Positions 1 to 11,523 of a stretch of DNA of 64,000 nucleotides are shown here, one piece after another. A program made the translations under genes and the position numbers. How positions within the stretch are numbered: position 1 is the first letter of the stretch; each line of letters starts with the position of its first letter. The notes under the pieces were generated by a model. That model saw only the letters and a list, made by a program, of their open reading frames with translations, was not told the origin of the DNA and searched no databases. Source of the DNA: Istiophorus platypterus (lineage: Eukaryota > Chordata > Actinopteri > Istiophoriformes > Istiophoridae); the NCBI GenBank assembly GCA_016859345.1, contig CM029131.1, positions 9,003,891 to 9,067,890 of the forward strand, given 5' to 3'.

Positions 1-484
1 AGAAATAGGAGCGATAGTGGTAATAAACGTGATCCATGATGTAAAGCTTTTGCCTAAAATACTGTCACAAGCTGTTCCTTGATGGAAAATGCATGAGCTT
101 ATTTCTGTCACCAAATCCCCCAGAAAATCTTTCCTCTCTTCACTTCACCCCCCTGAAATTTTGAAAGCAGACTCAGCAGCCTGCTGCTTTTTCTTTTCTT
201 TTTTTCTTTCACAGGTGATAAAAATTCCTCACATGTTAGATTGCTACACCAACACAACACCACCACACATGCATGCAACAGAAAAATCGTCGCGTCCAGC
301 TCCTGCAGCTGCTCCAGCAGCAGCAGCTGAGGCGATGAGGGCTGAGAGCGCGATGCGTTCCAATGTCCTCTGCCCCTCGTGACAGATACGCACTTGTCAC
401 TTTGAATGAACGTGAACATGAATTCTTCATTCTCCGAACGTGAACCGTGATACGTGGCGCACGCTGTATCAGTAGTATCATTAT
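1..484. other. Unassigned single-copy-looking sequence
   Basis: No gene is recognised here. A polypyrimidine stretch ending in CAG at 214 is acceptor-like on the plus strand. It is followed by an open frame of about 55 codons, rich in Ala and Pro, that stops at about 380. The Ala/Pro richness comes from a short CAG/GCT-rich run at about 298-330. With no donor, no family and no neighbouring exon, I treat the frame as chance. Confidence 0.5.
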
Positions 485-503
485 AGAGAGAGAGAGAGAG
501 AGA
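485..503. repeat. (AG)n microsatellite
   Basis: About nine AG units form a short simple repeat. Confidence 0.9.
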
Positions 504-870
504 CGGTCTCTCTAATGCAGATGGCGTGGATGCTGTAAGGCACTGATAGCCATGTGGTTTGTGCTGGGACAAAGGCAAACAATGCTAGAGGGCTGTCTGT
601 GTGTGTGTGGATGACAAGCAGTGTGGCTGACTTACCTATGTAGAGAATCGACGTGAGGACGAAAGCATGAAACAGAGAGAAGAAAAGAAAGGGATCATTA
701 GTTCACGGATCAGATTTCTCAACACAATATCAAGCAATACGTTCTACAAAGTGTTATTAGGAAACTGTGTGATATACTTTACAAATATTAGGCCATCTTT
801 GATCTAAAACTGTTGTTGGAAGTCCCACAGCTTCAGTGGAATCAGCTTTGTGTACATCCCCCGCACTCGC
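504..870. other. No recognisable feature
   Basis: The stretch is unique-looking and AT-leaning, with only a short GT run at about 597-609. It shows no open frame with splice signals. Confidence 0.5.
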
Positions 871-873
871 GTG

Positions 874-966
<93 letters not shown>
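871..966. repeat. (GC)-(AC)43 long microsatellite
   Basis: A GTGCGCGCGC block at 871-880 runs straight into about 43 perfect AC units at 881-966. The whole 96 bp alternates purine and pyrimidine, which is the sequence class that can adopt Z-DNA. It is the longest perfect CA tract in the window and is likely length-polymorphic. The cysteine/valine and threonine/histidine open frames it creates on both strands are artefacts. Confidence 0.97.
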
Positions 967-968
<2 letters not shown>

Positions 969-2010
969 GTCCTCTCTTCCCCCTCCTGGGCGCCGAGGTA
1001 CTCCTTAATGATTTTTACTCCACTAGTCGAGAACAAATTAGCATCTCTGCTAGGGCTCCCACAATCAGGCCGCTCAACTGGGAATCATCAGGGTGAAAAA
1101 AAAAGAAGAAGAAAAAAAAAACACTAGCAAAGTTTACTTTTCCCCGAGTCGTGATCGATGGAGGGGAGAGGAGGAGAGGTAGCGGAGGGGGAGGGCTCCA
1201 GGGGGAAACCGGGCTATGGCACGAGTTCTAATTAGCAAACGTGTAAAATAAAGCAAGGCAGGCGACATAACGATCGCCGATATACTTCTGATGTCCTGGT
1301 TGTGATGTTTGGCAGATGCCAGGCGGAACTAAAGACGACAGAGAGAGAGAGAGAGAGAATGAGAGGGAATGGTAGAGAGAGAGCCGAGAGGATCTGAGCC
1401 GGGAGGAGGATTGTCAGGGACAACCCGGGCGGATTTCGAGAGGAAAGAAAGCAGCACAAATGTAGTGATACCTCAGATATGAATCAGCGGTTAATAATGG
1501 AATATTAGAAAACTGTGGTGAGCAACACGGCTCCAGCTCTAAAGCACATAGGTGTTATACTCTCATTGGTGTTTTTAAATGAGCACTTGCAGAAATAAAA
1601 GTCAAACTGACAAAGCTCCACACTAATGTGGGGAAAATTTAGATGTAAGTTAGAGCCTTTTAAAGAGGTAACGATATTGGGCAAGGTTTAAAGTCACTGT
1701 AAAATTAATTTGTTTTTCTTTTTTTTTTTTTTTACTTTGTTTATTTTCATGCAGCCAAAAATTTATTTCGAATCTCTTTAAATGCAATTGTTTGAATAAT
1801 TGTTTGGTCTATACAGCGTCAGAGGATAGTAAGAAAAGCACGTCGCAGTGGCCGAATCCCAACGTGGTGCTGTCGAACTGCTTGTTGTGTTCGACCTACT
1901 GTGAAAAACCCAAATCCATTCGGTTCACAATCACATAGGACGTAAATCAAAAGAAAAAAAAAAAAATTAATCAAAACTAAAATTTTCCTGCAAAACTTTG
2001 TATCTGTAAC
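967..2010. other. Unassigned; purine-rich patch and short (GA)n
   Basis: Position 1140-1210 is purine-rich (GGGGAGAGGAGGAG-like). A (GA)n run lies at 1340-1358 with further GA-rich sequence to about 1385. T and A homopolymers occur at about 1718-1733 and 1951-1964. No gene is recognised. The minus-strand frame over 1232-1459 is the translation of the purine-rich block. Confidence 0.5.
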
Positions 2011-2014
2011 ACTG

Positions 2015-2335
2015 GTGGAATAAAACTATGTACACTTCTCATGTACTGTATCTAAGTACAACTTTGACACATTTGTACTTTACTTGGGTGTGTCTACGCT
2101 TTATACGTCTACTTCACAACATTTCAGAGGGAATTATTGTACTCTTTACTGCACTACGTTCATCTGACACTTGAAGTAACGAGCTGCTTTTTACATTAAT
2201 ATAAATATGATATTCTTATATCATACGATGCAGTACTACACCACTATTCTATGCAGTATCATATAGAATATCAAAAATCGGCTCCACATTGACAAACTAA
2301 ACGTTAATTCCAATATCGTGATCATTTTAGGTGAG
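2015..2335 (+). repeat. Old dispersed teleost repeat (TACTTTACTTGGGT family)
   Basis: The text is close to a repeat common in percomorph introns. It contains, in order, a run of 'GTACTTTACTTGGGTGT', 'CATTTCAGAGGGAATTATT', 'GTACTCTTTACTGCACTAC', 'CATCTGACACTTGAAGTAA' and 'GGCTCCACATTGACAAAC'. The order and spacing fit the family as I remember it. Many substitutions show that this copy is old. It has no coding capacity. The family name is not assigned, and the boundaries are approximate. Confidence 0.7.
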
Positions 2336-3709
2336 AATATAAAGCAAGCGCAGCAAAAATGAGGATTTGCCTCTGGAGTCATATTCACATTAGTCGGGGG
2401 TCACAACAGCTTGTTGTCGCTCAAATTCATGGATTTCATGGATGTGTTAGCCAAAATGTAACAGATCCGAGAGAGAGCGCGTGAGCAACACAACTAGGTG
2501 AGATTTTCAAAAGGGAAAATGATCATGTGAGGAAAAATTTCACCTTTCCTCTCACTCCCTCTCACTTCTTCAAAGACACAAAGTTGCTTTGCTTTGCTCT
2601 TTCCTGTCACTTCTGTGAAAATGCAGGCTAAAAGTGTGGCGGCAGGTGTTCCAAGAGGCACCTTTCACCACCTAATGAAACCTGTAACTTTCTTTTTTTT
2701 CGGGGGGAGGGTGAGCTCATCGCAGACGATGCTCGGCAACACCTTTTGCTTCACGTTCGCTTGCACTAAAACCCGGGAGCCGCGGTGCAAATACGTTTAA
2801 AGCATGAGAAACGGGAGAGAAGCGGCTCAGGGAAATGAGACGGGAGAGGACGACGCTGCCGAGACCTGGACAATGAAGGAATGAGCAAGCGGGAGGGAAA
2901 AGAAGAGAGAGTAATGGATGCAAGGGAATGAGTCATCGAGTGAAAGGTAGTCTCCGATGGATCAAACGCGACACCTTCGCTTGCCACCTGGGTCCATGTG
3001 TCTTTTTTCCTGGCCATGAAACAGGCGTCTCCTCCCTCCAGTCATCCCCGCTACTTCGACACCGATGGCCGTCATCCCCCCACCCGCCCCCACCTGTCAG
3101 TCATGTTTTCGCGATTTGACGGGCCTGCGCCTGAGGCAAAGCGGGCTAGAAACGGAGTGCTGTGGCGGGAGGGAGGCTAAAATCGTCACGCATTGGGGGA
3201 ATAGTCCTTAAGCCAAGCTGCAGTGCTGAAAAGGAAAAAAAAAAAAAACAACCTCTGCAGACTATTACCCATCATGGCCACAGGTTGTTTGAATCTGATA
3301 TTTACAGCGCCGCTCTGTCAATTTGCCACTGGGTGCAATTTTCCCATTTATTTCCCATCATGGCAATCATTTCTGACCAGTATCTTGTCAATGGGTTCGC
3401 TGGAGCAATTTACAGTGCATGCTCACAGCTCTCAAATACCGTCTCGGAAAGCAAATGGACACTCAAAAGAAGTCGGCCCCAAAAACACAACTGCACTCCA
3501 TCAACACCATTGATTCCTGGCGTGTAGGGATCAGATTCAGGCAGGGTTGAAATTTTGATTGTTTCCACTCTTTTGCGTTTTGACACGATTGACAGGCAGC
3601 GTGGTATGATATCCCGTATTTATGCATTCTTTTTTTAAGGGGTTTTAATTAGTAAATCACATCCGAAAGTTTCAGGCAAACTGTTCCAGAAGTGGGTCTC
3701 AACCGTCGG
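2336..3709. other. Unassigned sequence
   Basis: I see no gene. CT-rich sequence lies at 2540-2570 and a T/G homopolymer junction at 2692-2708. Poly-A is at about 3235-3248 and T-rich sequence at 3631-3637. A 121-codon plus-strand frame at 3162-3527 has no start context or splice context that marks it as real. Confidence 0.45.
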
Positions 3710-3865
3710 GGGACGGCCCAAGTCCTCAGGTTTCTTCTTCTGGCGATCATGATCACCCGTACGAAATTTCATGGCAACCAAACCAGCAATTTGGTGAGAT
3801 ATTCCACTCCTGACTGTTGTTGACGTGGACTGAATGACTAACCGAGCAATATTGCGATCCCCAGA
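3710..3865 (+). repeat. Dispersed teleost repeat, copy 1 (AAATTTCATGGCAA family)
   Basis: The order 'CAAGTCCTCAGG', 'TTCTTCTTCTGG', 'GATCATGATCACCCGTACG', 'AAATTTCATGGCAACC', 'TTTGGTGAGATATT' and 'GCAATATTGCGATCCCCAG' follows a repeat very frequent in percomorph genomes. The usual copies read roughly as: weather-worn CCTC(T)GGGGACCATGAATGTC, then AAATTTCATGGCAATCCATCC, then GTTGAGATATTTCA, then ACATTGCCATCCCTAG. A second copy in the same orientation is at 40,605-40,835. The copy is non-coding and diverged. Confidence 0.7.
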
Positions 3866-6549
3866 AAAAGATATTAAAAACTGACCCATTCAAAAGGAAA
3901 AGAAACCCAAGGATAATTGGACCTCATCCGCTAAGGGGGCCGATCCGAACATTTCCATACAGAGAAAGAACCCAAGACCGGGAGCAGCGGCATGATGCTC
4001 CTCCAATTAACGAGCAACAGTGACTGACAAAAGGAGTATTACATGTTACTTCACACCCTCAGTCTCGCCTCAAAAAAGCCACGTATTTCCTGTTTAATGA
4101 CTACAACGAAGCATGTGAGCCGAGCTGCCACCGAGGCCAGACTAATTGAGACATTGAGCACACACACTAAGTAATACAACAGGACTTTACAGGTCCTTAT
4201 TAGACCGGACATGATTTGGACCCTGTCCGATTCAGGTCCCCGGGGTCGGGAATTTTCAGTAACGTCAACTCGGAAGCGGACGTTAGCCGGTGTGAGCTTC
4301 ACCATTAACAAATAATGTTCCTGTCGCTAAAAAAGAACCGATTGTCGAGAAATAAAATAATCTGCACTTCACTGTGCATTCAAATGAGTTCTTGAGCGTG
4401 GTTTGATTCTTTTTTTTTGTGCTAGAAAGGGTCTAGAGTGCCAATAAAATTGCATGCAGCAGTCTCGCCGCAAAATGCCGGCCTGAGATAGCTGCAGGTT
4501 ATAGGGGTGTCAGCCATCGCTAATCGCTTTAGAAACACCACAGGGTATCTCAATTCATTTGAGTTGTGAATGTGGAGGTCAGATGAAGAGCAATAATCAG
4601 GAGGAGGTTCTGGTATTCAAACCTCTATCCTCTGCTAATGGGCCACGGAACACATTATCCTTCACCCATCTGGCGTATTTGCTTACCTTCCATAAGTGCA
4701 TGGGGGTGGGGTGGGGGTTAAGAGAAAGCGACTGCTAAAACCAAACTTCTGAGGAAGGTAACGCGAGACATCAGCTCATTTCATCGCAAGGCGGCAATCT
4801 GAGTATTTAGGTGCTGTGGGCGACTATCGATCGAGGCAGATAATTGGGTCCGTAATAGAAACGTTGCTGCGGGCGGGGCTCCTCAGAGGCCCCGCGGCCG
4901 ATTCAGATGCGGTGGAGCGCGGGGGCCGACTCTGCCTCGCTGAGAGGACGGCGCCGTGTCATGTTCGCGTTTTCTCCCCCTCCGTCCCCCGCCCCCCCCC
5001 CCCGCTCTGCACCCCCCCCCCCCAACCTGACCACCGTTTGACGGCATCGCATTACGTCAAGATCAAATGAAGTCCACTTAGCATTACTGCAATATTATCA
5101 AAATAATGAACAAGGGTTATAATCAGTTTAAGGATCTAATGATAATCAGACAGAGAGTGGATGTAAGGCTGCATGGTGATGTCAGAAATGCTCGTCTTGA
5201 TCGCCCTGATAAATATCATCATCCCAGCTATTAATCACACCCATTTATCTCATTCTCAAGGACACAACTATTTCACTATTCTACAGCGTCTATATTACTC
5301 ACTGTTGTTGTTGACCCAGTTTAATGATTGATCATACCACTAATACGTCCAGGTGGTGATGCATTTGAAAACGCTACGGTCCCCTGATTGTACAGCTAAT
5401 GTATGCATTGCTTGATTTGTTTATTTGCATCTCAAAGGTTACTGCAATCTGGTTCCATCCGGTGATGCATTTTCCCTCGTCGATCGAATACATGTAAGAG
5501 CACATTCCTGGTGGATTACTTCGTAAATGTGTGACTTAATTCTGTTCTTCACCTTGTGATAAGTCAAGGATGGAATGACTGTTGCCATAACAACTCCCCA
5601 GAGTTGCAGAATCCTTTCTGATATCACTCTTAACCCATTGATCTATTTATTAGTGAGACCGCCACCGACTAGGATTGTGTTCATCGTCTCTGCATCTCAA
5701 GTAACACGCCCACCTCAGTGCAGCATCCTTTATAAATACTCTTTCGTTTTCAGCCTGAATGCATGAGGTTAAGAGGAGAGTAGAGTGTAACTCTAACGTC
5801 CCTGAGAGGCAATTTGGCTCACAGACAGCAAAACTCTGCAATGAACACAATCCAGTGCAAAAGAGCGCAAGAGTACTCAAGTTGACACCGTTGTCACTGT
5901 TGTCATCAGTCAAGTTTCCATCAAAATTTTGACAAGAATTTCCAGGAAATCGCAAAAAGAATGACAGTTAGGGAACGTTTTCAGTGTTATGTGATTAAAT
6001 GCACTCAATTTATGAGCTTTATGTTGATTTAGTATCCCTGGAAAAGCGACAACAAAACATTTTCACATCCGCTGTCTGGTTCTGTGTGTGGCCTCAGCTT
6101 TTAAAAAAAGAAATACAACAGTTCAGGGCAAAGTTACAACCATATTGTCGTCATTATCTCATTTAAGCAAAACTACAGCTCAAAAATGTCCGGATGACAG
6201 ATGTTGAGCCACTTAATGTTTTCATGCTCAGATTCAGGATTTTTCTTTCAGAGCTGTTCTTTTCTCACGGTCGCATATCCCCCAATGTTTCTGTTCTGTT
6301 TGCTTAAGTGTTTCTGCACATCTAAAACCGTTCAGTCATGTGAAATGGAGGCACTTGTTATCCAGAGCACTTCACTACTGCCAAAGCACATTACGCACTT
6401 TTAATGGCGGAACCATGAAATGACAGTATATGTTATCTGTGCTGGATTGTTCAGGCTTTACAAAAAAGATTTATAAATAGAACCACAGGACAAAGAGTCT
6501 CTTGAAGTTACACATCTGCAAAGTCCCTGGCAACTTTCTCATTAAAGTG
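3866..6549. other. Unassigned; poly-C tracts
   Basis: No gene is recognised. C-rich runs lie at about 4,987-5,023, directly next to CpG-rich sequence at 4,860-4,990. AT-rich, homeodomain-motif-rich sequence covers about 5,090-5,330 (for example AATCATTT and TTAATCAC) and could be regulatory. A small T run lies at 4,411-4,419. Nothing else stands out. Confidence 0.45.
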
Positions 6550-6564
6550 CACACACACACACAC
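6550..6564. repeat. Short (CA)n
   Basis: About seven CA units, with a related CCACACAA tail. Confidence 0.85.
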
Positions 6565-7139
6565 ATCCACACAATGAGGCGTTACCTACTGTATTAAGAC
6601 TCTCTTGACACTCGAGGAGATCAGGTTTACATTTCAGGATAATGTTAGCATCAGCCAAGGGCAAGTCATGGCCTTTCAGAGTTAAATTTGTGTCTTACAG
6701 AGAAGCAATTCAGCTTTTTCTTTTTTTTTTTTTAATAATGGGGGCTGTGTGTCCTTGATAACTACAGTAGGACTCAGCTAAGTATGATTCAGTATCCCTG
6801 AGGGCAAAGTGGCGGCTGATATAGAGAATGACAACAGACGAAAACAGAGAATAAGGAGAGGAAGACAAAAAGCTCAATGGAGGGTTTGAATTTGAAAGAA
6901 AAAAGTGGGCTGAGCGGTGATGGATGGAGACGTGGCGGCGAATGAGAAAATCTGAAGGTGAACAGAGGGTTACATGGGAGAAAAGTAGGATCTCGGAGGG
7001 AGACGAGTCTGCACCGCCATCCAGAAATGAAGAAGAGGGAAGAAAAGAGAGAGGTTGAGGGGAAAAAAAAAAATAGACACCGGCGATTACTCAGTCCTTC
7101 CACGTTCACAGTGACGCACCAATGACACCCATCAAGGAG
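6565..7139. other. Unassigned, purine-rich
   Basis: GA-rich sequence at about 6,840-7,070 gives a proline/phenylalanine-rich minus-strand frame with no family signal. Poly-T lies at 6,717-6,733. No gene is recognised. Confidence 0.5.
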
Positions 7140-7335
7140 TTCGTTGACAGAATGCATTAAGTATTAACATGTTGCTGCAGCGCAATAAGACTTCTCCAAG
7201 GGCCTCTACACTACATGCTAATTTCATTAACGCTGGTATGCAAGAGAGACATCTTTGTATGCAAATGAGGGAGCTCAGTATAAGTAAATTACAGCTCGCG
7301 CCTGCCAAGTGTGTGATTATGGATGTGGGGTGTTT
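7140..7335. promoter_or_regulatory. CNE-like block with perfect POU octamer
   Basis: This is an AT-rich, low-CpG block with no simple repeat and no repeat-family resemblance. A perfect octamer ATGCAAAT lies at 7,259-7,266. ATGCTAATTTCATTAACG at about 7,216-7,233 carries TAAT-type cores. The texture is that of vertebrate conserved non-coding elements. Conservation is inferred from motif texture only and would have to be shown by alignment. Confidence 0.35.
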
Positions 7336-10099
7336 GTGCTGTAACACTCATCCAAATGTGTAAAGCCCTTTTGAGTTGAATCCTATGGTGAAACTATAAG
7401 GGAACACTCAGGATTTTCAGACTAATAAAAAATGTAGTGTTTTGCTAAGAAAATGTGAACTAAATAGTGATACGGTTGTTGGGGGGAGGAACCGACAGCA
7501 TTTCTTTCAAAATTTTGCACAAATTGCAATACTTAGAATGAAATCCTACAATTTTTATTTAGTCCAAACATTGGACTCAAAGAGGCTCAGGCTGTCAATC
7601 AACCACAGCAATTAGTACTTGGATTAGATTATGTAGCTTCATAAATCCCCGGATGAGAAACCAGTTTGGCCCCCGCATGCACAGTCACAGATAACAAAAG
7701 ATGCAGAGAACACATGAACTAACAACGAACTCCCAGAAAACAATAATGTAGCTCAGGTTAAGATGAAAATAAAACAAATGAAAACCCGACATAAGTGCCG
7801 CACCTAAAAAAAGAGGCCATTAAAACAGGCCGTAAAAATGAAAACTGACGAATTAACAAAAGTTAATAAAACTTACGATCTCAGCAAGAAAAAAAATCAA
7901 AACAAGTATTATATGTCATGTAAACATTTTACAGCACAAAAGATCTTCTGTGGAACATCTCTACACCCTTAAGTGGGCACTAAACCCCCTTTTCATACTG
8001 CTAGAAACACCAAAAAGGGGCCGATCTTCAGTCAGAAGGATGGTTTGACCTCTCATTCTGGTTCTTTCTCTCCAAACCATTCTCTGATGAAACAGGAGTC
8101 AAACCAATTACAGAACCAGCCTTTTCAGTAAACCTTATAATCCTGTCACTATCTCTCTGATAGAAAACATTTAAACCCATTTAAAATGTCTGACCAGTTC
8201 AATTTCATATCAATAAGAACCCTCATACATTTGTAAGGAAGAAAACGTTTAAGCCTGCTGATTTTTTTTTTTTTTTAATGAAAATTCAATTTAAGGTGGT
8301 ATTGCAGTGCTTCATTGATACAAGTCTCATGTTCACGCAAAGTATAAGTGAAACAGCAAGAGGCAAACTGATGAAAAATGAGTCTCGCAAGCGTAAACAC
8401 TCACTAAAAAGCAGGGAAATTGATGACAACAAACTGTGTGAAAATATCTGAGGGTTATTCCAACATATTCATCAATCATGCAGCCATCCTTAGTCATTCA
8501 TTCATCCACTCTGAAGTGCTTCCTCAAAGGCAAACTCTCTCCCATTTACTCTCCCTCTTACTTACTGCCAATTTTCCAAAATAAGTCAAGTGGGATTTGA
8601 ATGACTTCACTCCCAGCTGTGACGGCTATATTTAATAAACAGGAATCAGCCTTCTGTTTGCAGTGTGTGCGCGAAGTGGGAGATGCTGGTGTACTGTAAA
8701 GAAGTGTCAAAAAGCCATGTAGTCCTTAAAATTCTGTTACAAACTTGTGAGGAAGCGTCCCAAAGGAGTGATGCTGATTTTACTAGATCCATTTGTTTCA
8801 CGTCCCTCTTCTTTTCTTTTTTTTTTAATTGAAAAGAAGTCAGACTATTAATATAAGACCAGCGGATGCTTGATTTGAAATAATTTCTTTTTTAGATTTT
8901 CCTTTTCCCAGGTAATTCCTTTGGGGATTAGATTTCTTTATAGAGGGAACAGAGGGTATTAAGTTTTAAACTTTTAAATAAATGATTGGTACAGAGTAAA
9001 AGCTCATGTCTATGAGACTGGTGCAAGTTTTCTTCAACCGCACAATTTCCGGTGGGATCGTTACTTCTCTCTTTGAACAAACGTAGAGACATTTGACCTA
9101 AGAGAAACCTCATCGATCATTTCTATTAGAAGAGTTTCCATTTGTATTGTGGAAGCTGAGAAAAGATATTTTGACACGCAATTTCAATCATAATATACAT
9201 ACACTATCTAAGAAAATTATCTTTGTAATCTCCATTTCTATGGTTAGAATATTTATATTAAAAGTGGTAATGCTAGTAAGTAACACTGATATTGTTTTGT
9301 AAGGTTTAAGCCAAGGTTTAGGAAAAGACAGATTGACAGCACTAACGGTAGGAACCGTTCAAATAACGTCCTGATTTTGAGTCTAGTTTGTACAAGATTG
9401 TATCATTAGCATAATATATATCTTTGAGAAGAAGCACCAGAAAATTGTTGTTATAATACCAACATCTAGTGTATTATTTCAAAAAGGCAGAGTTGGAGGG
9501 AATTTCAGAAAAAATGCGGTAAATAAACAAACAAGTTTCCTGTTTTTACTGAAAGCTGAGAGATTTCTGCTAAGTAATATTTTGCTTTTCAAGGTGTGCA
9601 GATGCTTTTCATCTTCATTCCTGTACCCTGATTGCCTGCCAATCAGCTAGATTGGTTTTGGCGGTGACACACTATTTGTCGACGTTTTGAATGAAGAAAA
9701 ACTGATTTCAGCCATAAACAGTATTTTTGGGGTTTTTTGTTGTTTTTTTTTTTTTTTTTTGCAGCAGCAGCTGCGGTACTGAAAAAAATGAAAGACCGAA
9801 ATCAAGCACAGCGTTTTCAGTTTACGTCAGTCTGCAAATGAAGGTTGGTTATCAATGGAAAAAGCAGTGTGTGTTAAACTGGATATGATTATGTTTGACA
9901 ATTTAGCAACATTTTTTATTGTTAGACTACCTCTAGTGGCTGTGGCAATTTTGATTAGAGCAAAGGAGGCAGTCAGTCGACGTATTATTAAGATGGACAA
10001 AGTCAATGTTAGGAGAAGGTTGTGTGGATGAATGGATTTGACAGTGTGGAGAACCTGACCAATGGAGGCTGCTGTTCATTTCCTGTTTCTTCTAACTGT
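7336..10099. other. AT-rich unassigned sequence
   Basis: No gene is seen. Homopolymers include T runs at about 8,262-8,276, 8,815-8,826 and 9,739-9,761. The last is followed by GCAGCAGCAGCTGC, which looks like a splice acceptor but leads into no open frame of note. The sequence is otherwise unique in appearance. Confidence 0.5.
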
Positions 10100-10285
10100 G
10101 ACATTTCCAGAACCTTTACTACATGTTCAATATTGTAACCATGATGACAAAGGTCCTCTAACCTCACGAAAGTACTTGCTTCAACCCAAACTAGATGTTT
10201 CCCTAATCCTTACCGATTTTTGTGCCTAAACAGCCGAACTGTCACCATTCCAAGTTTTTCTTACTGTAACCGTGACAATGAAGCT
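10100..10285 (+). repeat. Dispersed teleost repeat (CCTAAACCTAACC family), plus copy
   Basis: The order 'GTAACCATGATGACAA', 'CTCTAACCTCACG', 'CAACCCAAACTAGATG', 'TTTCCCTAATCCTTACCG' and 'TTTTTGTGCCTAAACAGCC' is a decayed form of a repeat common in percomorph genomes. Less worn copies read AACCCAAACCATGATCTTTTCC then TAAACCTAACCAAGTAGTTTTTGTGCCTAAACC. A shorter copy on the other strand is at 32,850-32,915. It is non-coding and boundaries are approximate. Confidence 0.6.
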
Positions 10286-11290
10286 CAGGTGCACCGGCCG
10301 CCATGGGGGTTGCCGATCCAGGAGTCGCTCCTTTGGGTGGGGATGAGCAAAAACTGTGTGGCTGTTCAAGCCGGGAGGACTGGTTGGATCATATCGACAA
10401 ATCTCTGGCTGCTAAACACCAACAATTATCAGTCCCCAAACAAACACATCACCACTTTACACCAGGGACAATAAAAGAGCTCTCAACATAGATTCCTCTG
10501 GTCCCATCATCTCTAAAAAAAACCAGGAGCCTCTAGGTTTTAATTGGACATTAAAGCGACTATGAATATAAAAAAATTTAAAAAATAAATAAAAATCTGT
10601 AGGAACGGGGCGAGTCCTAATCTCTTTTATATTTTACCGGCAACGTCAGTGGGCGGCTATTTAACGAGGATCATCGGGAGTGGAAGTGGCAACGGTTAGA
10701 AACGGGCAGGTCAAGGTCTGGAAACACTTGACTGCACATTCTTCCTCATCCACCGGCTCAAGGCCACTGTCTGGACCGGCAGAGCTACATAAGAGGTCTC
10801 AGCGGATCAGAGCTGTTTTCAAAGCACGTCAGGTCCACAAACAGACCGATTAAGGTGGGCGGGCACCAAGGTCTCAACCCCCTGTGTGCTCCGTGTCGTC
10901 TATTATCTATATTCTTTGTGTATCATATCTATGATGTTCTTGTTTTCCGAGCTCGGGTCCTTCTGTAACTGGACCACATCCTCTTTCCCTGGTGTCCTTG
11001 TTCGCGATCCGTTTGGACTTTCGAAAGCTTAAGAGACTCCGACAGTTTTTTTTCGAAGGATCCCGCAGCAAGACCAGGAATAAAACTCCAGCGAATATTG
11101 GACTGGAAGCGCGAAAGAATGTTCTACTCTGACAGGTGTGCGAGGGGTAATTGTATGCGAATACATTATCCACAGGAACTTGATAAGCCAATACTATGGT
11201 GGAAGTGTGGGCGTTTCTTTAGGGGTCTTTCAGCCGCCTAATGTTCAAAAATCTCTCCCTGCTCCTCTAAAGATTTTTTTTTTATTTCAG
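10286..11290. other. Unassigned sequence upstream of candidate exon pair
   Basis: I looked here for an exon that could splice to the candidate exon at 11,291 and found none that is convincing. A GACAG|GTGTGC donor-like site lies at about 11,130. The frame that would join it in phase 0 has a stop just before the donor, and the other phases fail on the far side. The minus-strand 94-codon frame at 10,907-11,191 has no family signal. Confidence 0.4.
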
Positions 11291-11363
11291 GGCAGCGCTG
11301 TGTTGTGTTTGATGTTGGACTCAGGCAGCTTCCACCCGTGGGTGTATGGGGATATGATCAAAG
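11291..11363 (+). CDS. Candidate internal exon (partial gene, unknown product)
   Basis: The 73-nt segment has an excellent acceptor on its left: about ten T then ATTTCAG, ending at 11,290. On its right is a good donor, AAAG|GTAAGA, at 11,363/11,364. In the frame that opens at its first base it encodes 24 residues including MLDSGSFHPWVYGDMIK and leaves one base over. That base joins in frame to the next candidate exon at 11,453. I do not recognise the peptide. A second frame, containing VVFDVGLRQLPPVG, is also open across the junction, so the reading frame is not settled. The segment could equally be part of a non-coding RNA. Confidence 0.3.
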
Positions 11364-11452
11364 GTAAGATTTTGAGATTTTCAGGCCCTGGCATTGCAGC
11401 AGGGCTAAGCCAGCTCTACTGTGACTCTTTTTTTTTCCTCCCCCCTCTCCAG
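11364..11452 (+). other. Candidate 89-nt intron
   Basis: It begins GTAAGATTTTGAG and ends in a long pyrimidine tract (CTTTTTTTTTCCTCCCCCCTCTCCAG). Its length is typical of the smallest class of teleost introns. The intron itself stays open in one frame, so retention would not truncate the peptide. Confidence 0.3.
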
Positions 11453-11523
11453 GCTTAGGATCTGCAACCAGCATCTGTAGTGGCCCAATTTATCTGGATT
11501 TAGCACAGACCTCTTTTAAATGA
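11453..11523 (+). CDS. Candidate terminal exon with stop
   Basis: When joined to the segment ending at 11,363, the frame continues for 22 more residues (containing GLGSATSICSGPIYLDLAQT) and ends in TGA at 11,521-11,523. The tail of the product would be about 46 residues. No strong AATAAA signal follows within a few hundred bases. The product and the upstream exons are unknown. Confidence 0.28.

Noticed and set aside
757..1127. Open frames of Cys-Val or Thr-His repeats
   Set aside because: Produced by the CA/GT microsatellite, so not coding.
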